Origin: Bacillota bacterium | Lineage (GTDB): Bacteria; Bacillota_I; Bacilli_A; RFN20; CAG-288 | Assembly: GCA_023459795.1 (NCBI GenBank) | Contig: JAEWSP010000002.1 | Location: 1 to 15,202, forward strand | DNA: 15,202 bases | Reading direction: 5' to 3' | In this document: one piece after another, positions 12,930-15,202 of the stretch | How positions within the stretch are numbered: the first letter of the stretch is position 1 | Layout of the letters: each line of letters begins with the position of its first letter | Translations under genes and position numbers: made by a program | Notes under the pieces: model-generated | Seen by the model: the letters and a program-made list of their open reading frames with translations, nothing else | The model's database searches: none | What the model was told of the DNA's origin: nothing

Positions 12930-13832
12930 TTACCTAAAGCAACGGACAAAAACACCAAATTCTTTTTTGTCACCTTCTTTATACCAAAACCAAACCTTGC
13001 TTTGATTATAAAAGAACGCAGAATAAGTATATTCGAAACCATATTCGCCACAATTAACTCGGGAACTATTTTCAATCTCAAACGCAATATAAGATGTAAA
13101 AGAATATGTTGTTTTTGATGCGGAATTGTCCGAATTCAAGCAAGTATATGTCCACCTGAAATCATTCTGATTTACACCATTCAGTGCATCAATTACAGGG
13201 TCCGAAGAAGAAGAAGCGGTAGAAGTAGAGAAGCAGATTGATGCATTCCCGGATTTACCAGTCCCCATTTCAAAAGAAATACCATCACCAATGCTAATCT
13301 TTTGATTTTGGTTAACTCCAGCAGAGAGAGTTGTTCCAAATGAGGAAGATAATGTCGTAGTCACTTCAGATGTGCTTGGATAGGAAAACAAAGGTTCTAT
13401 TCTTCCACCAAAAGCATAATTATCTTGGTCTTTATAGCGGGCTAATTGAACTGAAACACCACCCCGCTTCAGGTGGGCCCCCGAATTATACGACGTTAAT
13501 CCCGAATTATACGCTGAAACACCCGGGGTGAATGAATTCCTGATTTTAAGCAAAACCACACTGGAGTGGTCCGAAAAAGGAGAAGCATAGAACCAAGTTT
13601 GAGAATACAAATAACCATCTTTCGAGTCAATGACCTTATTATTGTCTGTTTTGCTTAATAAGCATAACCCAACGATGTTGTCTCCAAGATCATTCGTACC
13701 CTCTCTAAATGCTTCTGAATCAGCCTTTGGTGAAACGGCCTCTTCCTGAGTAATAGAAATCGAATTGAAATCATCGTTAGAATACAAAGGAACAAATGAA
13801 ATCAGTGAAGTCAAAAATAGAGCTTTTAAAAT
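12930..13832 (-). CDS. Putative secreted protein with ATT start, AT-rich
   Basis: The frame is open back to an ATG at 14045, but that ATG lies inside the neighbouring insertion sequence and the extra residues look non-coding. A perfect AAAGGAGG (13846-13839) is 6 nt before an in-frame ATT at 13832-13830, giving (M)LKALFLTSLISFVPLYS, a textbook signal peptide, and a 300-aa product. A -35/-10 promoter lies just upstream. The mature part is Ser/Thr/Asn-rich and beta-like, with a tandem YNSG repeat near residues 113-124, several cysteines and an aromatic C-terminus (KVWFWYKEG). No family is recognised. Codon use (AAT, TTT, ATT, AAA) is clearly AT-richer than in the rest of the window, which with the adjacent insertion sequence suggests acquisition by transfer. 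No ATG or well-placed GTG/TTG is available in frame near the ribosome site. Confidence 0.7.
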   Translation of the reverse strand: MLKALFLTSLISFVPLYSNDDFNSISITQEEAVSPKADSEAFREGTNDLGDNIVGLCLLSKTDNNKVIDSKDGYLYSQTWFYASPFSDHSSVVLLKIRNSFTPGVSAYNSGLTSYNSGAHLKRGGVSVQLARYKDQDNYAFGGRIEPLFSYPSTSEVTTTLSSSFGTTLSAGVNQNQKISIGDGISFEMGTGKSGNASICFSTSTASSSSDPVIDALNGVNQNDFRWTYTCLNSDNSASKTTYSFTSYIAFEIENSSRVNCGEYGFEYTYSAFFYNQSKVWFWYKEGDKKEFGVFVRCFR

Positions 13833-13838
13833 TACAAT

Positions 13839-13846
13839 CCTCCTTT
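13839..13846 (-). promoter_or_regulatory. Perfect Shine-Dalgarno site before an ATT codon
   Basis: AAAGGAGG is followed by ATTGTA and then ATT, the same arrangement as at 10206-10190. It fixes the start of the secreted protein at a codon that is not ATG, GTG or TTG. Confidence 0.7.
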
Positions 13847-13857
13847 TATCTTTATTG

Positions 13858-13886
13858 ATGATACGCCTTGATGTAAAGTAAGTCAA
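13858..13886 (-). promoter_or_regulatory. Sigma-A type promoter of the secreted-protein operon
   Basis: On the minus strand TTGACT (13886-13881) and TATCAT (13863-13858) are separated by exactly 17 bp. It lies outside the insertion sequence, whose left end is about 50 bp further upstream. Confidence 0.7.
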
Positions 13887-13935
13887 ATATAAGCTGTCCG
13901 ATAATGACACATTTGTATGTATAGAAAAGAAACAG

Positions 13936-13969
13936 CAATAATTATGAGAAGGATAAACCAAAGTGTTGC
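13936..13969 (+). repeat. Left terminal inverted repeat of the insertion sequence
   Basis: These 34 bases match the reverse complement of 14949-14982 at 32 positions, with a core of 19 identical bases. They mark the left end of the IS1595-like element. Confidence 0.85.
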
Positions 13970-14093
13970 TCGTTGACTTCAAAGCATTATTATCTTCCTT
14001 TACATTGTGACTGTTCAAGAGTCTGCCATGATGACAATGTAACAATTCCCTTCATGGCGGATTCCTGAACTGTCCGGAAAGAAGATACTGCCT

Positions 14094-14960
14094 ATGGATT
14101 CATGCATAAGGTCTTTTGACAGCCGCACCTTGTATGCGACCAATTTCCGTTTCGCCCTCACTGCGGATGCGTCGAAATCAAGAAGAACGGGAAAACGAAA
14201 GCCGGAAGGCAGAGATGGATCTTCAACGGCTGCCACAGGACCTTCACCGGAAGATCCGGGACCATTCTTTTCTCCTCGAAGCTGAAGCCTATGCAGATAA
14301 AGAACATGTTCTCCCTTCTCATAGACGGATCGACTCTGAGGCAGGCCGGACATATGGCCGATGTGTCTCTCCAGACTGCCCTGCTATGGAGAAAAAATTG
14401 AAAAAATGCGGAGAATCAGGGACTTTCCGATGCTTTTCTGGACTGTCCATGTGGATGAGACCTAAGTCAAAGTGGCAAGACACGGAGAGCTTTCAGCCAA
14501 GAGGGGAGTCTCCAGGAACAAGCTGAGAATTGCCGTAGCGGTAGATGACCTTGGGCACTGCATGGCAAAGGTGAGCGGTTACGGGATGCCGAAGAACTGC
14601 GAGTCTGAGAGAGACTTCTGCAGCATGATCGAGAGAGGATCTCATGTCACTCACGACGACTCCAACTACGGCCATGCCTTTGACGGCTGCGCCGTCACAG
14701 CCGTGAATTCGAAGCCAAAGGAATCCCACTTCCTCATGAACCCAGTCAACAGGTTCTGCTGTCAGGTGCAGAGGATCTTCGCTGTTCATCTGAGGATACA
14801 CAGGAACAACGTACAGAAATACCTGGATGCTCTGTGTGCGGACTATGAATCTGACAAGGAAAGTTTCCAGGGATTCCTATCGGAAAACACGGAAAGGATA
14901 TTCTCGTCAGAGATTATGCTGAGAAGATCGGACGTTTACTGCTATCCGGCAACACTTTAG
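14094..14960 (+). pseudogene. IS1595-family transposase, broken by two frameshifts and a stop
   Basis: Pieced together from two frames, the product is a transposase. The start (ATG 14094) reads MDSCIRSFDSRTLYATNFRF. After a frame change near 14155 it continues PHCGCVEIKKNGKTKAGRQR, then the second knuckle NGCHRTFTG, the STGTILF-like SGTILFSSKL and a helix-turn-helix-like HMADVSLQTALLWR. A second frame change at the A6 run 14392-14397 leads to KIEKMRRIRDFPMLFWTVH, then VDET, a TAA at 14463-14465 where Tyr is expected, and VKVARHGELSAKRGVSRNK. The rest, with AVAVDDLGHC, VTHDDSNYGHAFDG and NPVNRFCCQVQRIFAVHL, is open to the TAG at 14958, which lies inside the right terminal repeat. One zinc-ligand cysteine of each knuckle appears lost. 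It cannot make an active enzyme without suppression of all lesions. Confidence 0.9.
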
Positions 14961-14982
14961 TTTATCCTTCTCATAATTTTTG
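14949..14982 (-). repeat. Right terminal inverted repeat of the insertion sequence
   Basis: Inverted partner of 13936-13969, differing at two positions. The transposase stop codon lies within it. Confidence 0.85.
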
Positions 14983-15077
14983 ATTAATAAAAACAAAATT
15001 CAGCAAAAAGGTCTCCAAAATATTCAATAGAAACAGATAACGAAAGTTCGATGTATTCTTTTATAGAACCTCATCAA

Positions 15078-15120
15078 AAAAGGGGCTGTTACGAATTAGG
15101 AATTCGTAGCGGCCTCTTTT
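15078..15120. terminator. Long hairpin, terminator or element end
   Basis: Twenty consecutive pairs (15078-15097 with 15101-15120, three of them G-U) around an AGG loop. The minus strand continues with six T and the plus strand with TTTTCTT, so it can end transcription either way. It contains the repeat CGAATT/AATTCG at its tip. Its GGGGCTGTTACG outer arm resembles ends of some mobile elements, but no second copy is in the window. Confidence 0.75.
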
Positions 15121-15135
15121 CTTGGCATAAAAATT

Positions 15136-15164
15136 GCCCCGGGAGTCTAACCCGGGGCGTTTTT
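15136..15164. terminator. Strong GC-rich intrinsic terminator
   Basis: GCCCCGGG (15136-15143) pairs perfectly with CCCGGGGC (15151-15158) around a 7-nt loop, followed by five T on the plus strand and by CAATTTTTATG on the minus strand. Confidence 0.85.
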
Positions 15165-15172
15165 GGTAAAAT
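15164..15172 (+). promoter_or_regulatory. Extended -10 promoter of the gene at the right edge
   Basis: TGGTAAAAT follows directly on the T run of the terminator. Transcription would start near 15179, about 4 nt before GGAGGG. Confidence 0.5.
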
Positions 15173-15196
15173 ACTCTTGTCTGGAGGGCTTTTACT

Positions 15197-15202
15197 ATGC
15201 CT
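15197..15202 (+). CDS. Start of a gene running out of the window
   Basis: ATG CCT is preceded by GGAGGG (15183-15188) at 8 nt and an extended -10 box. Only Met-Pro is visible, so nothing can be said about the product. Confidence 0.45.

Larger units (their letters stand above)
13936..14982 (+). mobile_element. Decayed IS1595/ISXO2-like insertion sequence
   Basis: A 1047-bp unit bounded by 34-bp imperfect inverted repeats and holding one broken transposase gene on the plus strand. The size, a zinc-ribbon N-terminus and an ISXO2-like DDE domain fit the IS1595 family. An internal perfect inverted repeat, TTACATTGT (14000-14008) with ACAATGTAA (14034-14042), lies in the leader. I see no convincing target-site duplication immediately outside the repeats, consistent with an old insertion. 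Confidence 0.85.

Noticed and set aside
13833..14045. Extension of the secreted-protein frame to an ATG at 14045
   Set aside because: The extra 71 residues start inside the insertion sequence, span its end and the operon promoter, and place the signal peptide in the middle of the protein.
14015..14353. Minus-strand open frame of 112 codons within the insertion sequence
   Set aside because: It is the complement of recognisable transposase sequence and matches nothing.
14983..15076. Short minus-strand frame reading SIKEYIELSLSVSIEYFG and onward
   Set aside because: It is under 30 codons, has no usual start or ribosome site and lies in AT-rich sequence; it may be a gene relic but cannot be supported.
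1..15202. tRNA, rRNA, CRISPR array, toxin-antitoxin or restriction genes
   Set aside because: No cloverleaf-like sequence, regular spaced repeats or recognisable family motifs were found in any intergenic stretch or frame.

Overview
The window looks like a chromosomal segment of a Gram-positive-type bacterium, probably Bacillota and perhaps an Erysipelotrichia-like member of the Bacilli. This rests on purine-rich AGGAGG-type ribosome binding sites, extended -10 (TGnTAnAAT) promoters, a YeeI-like YebC protein, a PriA primosomal helicase and a MacB-like ABC transporter. TGG encodes Trp and TGA acts as a stop, so the standard bacterial code applies. The coding strand of most genes is strongly biased to GAA/AAG/GGA/CCG/TCC codons. 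The taxonomic placement is inference only.

Layout. (1) 53-3978, plus strand: glycerate kinase, PriA helicase and an unknown acidic 184-aa protein form one operon closed by a strong hairpin terminator. (2) 4056-4866, minus strand: a two-gene operon of a two-pass membrane protein and an acidic cytosolic protein, both unknown, apparently transcribed as a leaderless mRNA. (3) 4950-5672, minus strand: YebC/YeeI-type protein with its own promoter. (4) 5783-11104, minus strand: a compact four-gene operon of proline iminopeptidase-like hydrolase, beta-propeller-like protein, helical unknown protein and a 922-aa ABC ATPase/FtsX-permease fusion. The last two are joined by an ATGA overlap. (5) 11328-12610, plus strand: a broken secreted-protein gene (frameshift at an A7 run plus an internal TAG), then two small multi-pass membrane proteins, closed by two back-to-back terminators. 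(6) 12693-13832, minus strand: a small two-pass membrane protein downstream of an AT-richer putative secreted protein. (7) 13936-14982: a decayed IS1595/ISXO2-like insertion sequence with 34-bp inverted ends and at least three lesions in its transposase. (8) 14983-15202: non-coding sequence with two strong hairpins and the promoter and first two codons of a gene leaving the window.

The most interesting signals concern gene expression. Two operons appear leaderless, with the -10 box exactly 7 nt from the ATG. Two genes have a perfect AAAGGAGG site positioned 6 nt before an in-frame ATT rather than an ATG, suggesting AUU initiation. A divergent intergenic region carries a C8 tract ahead of a secreted-protein gene that is itself broken at an A7 tract. 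The four-gene hydrolase/propeller/helical/ABC operon is the best candidate for an undescribed functional unit, but its role cannot be told from sequence alone. No tRNA, rRNA, CRISPR array or classical defence system was seen.
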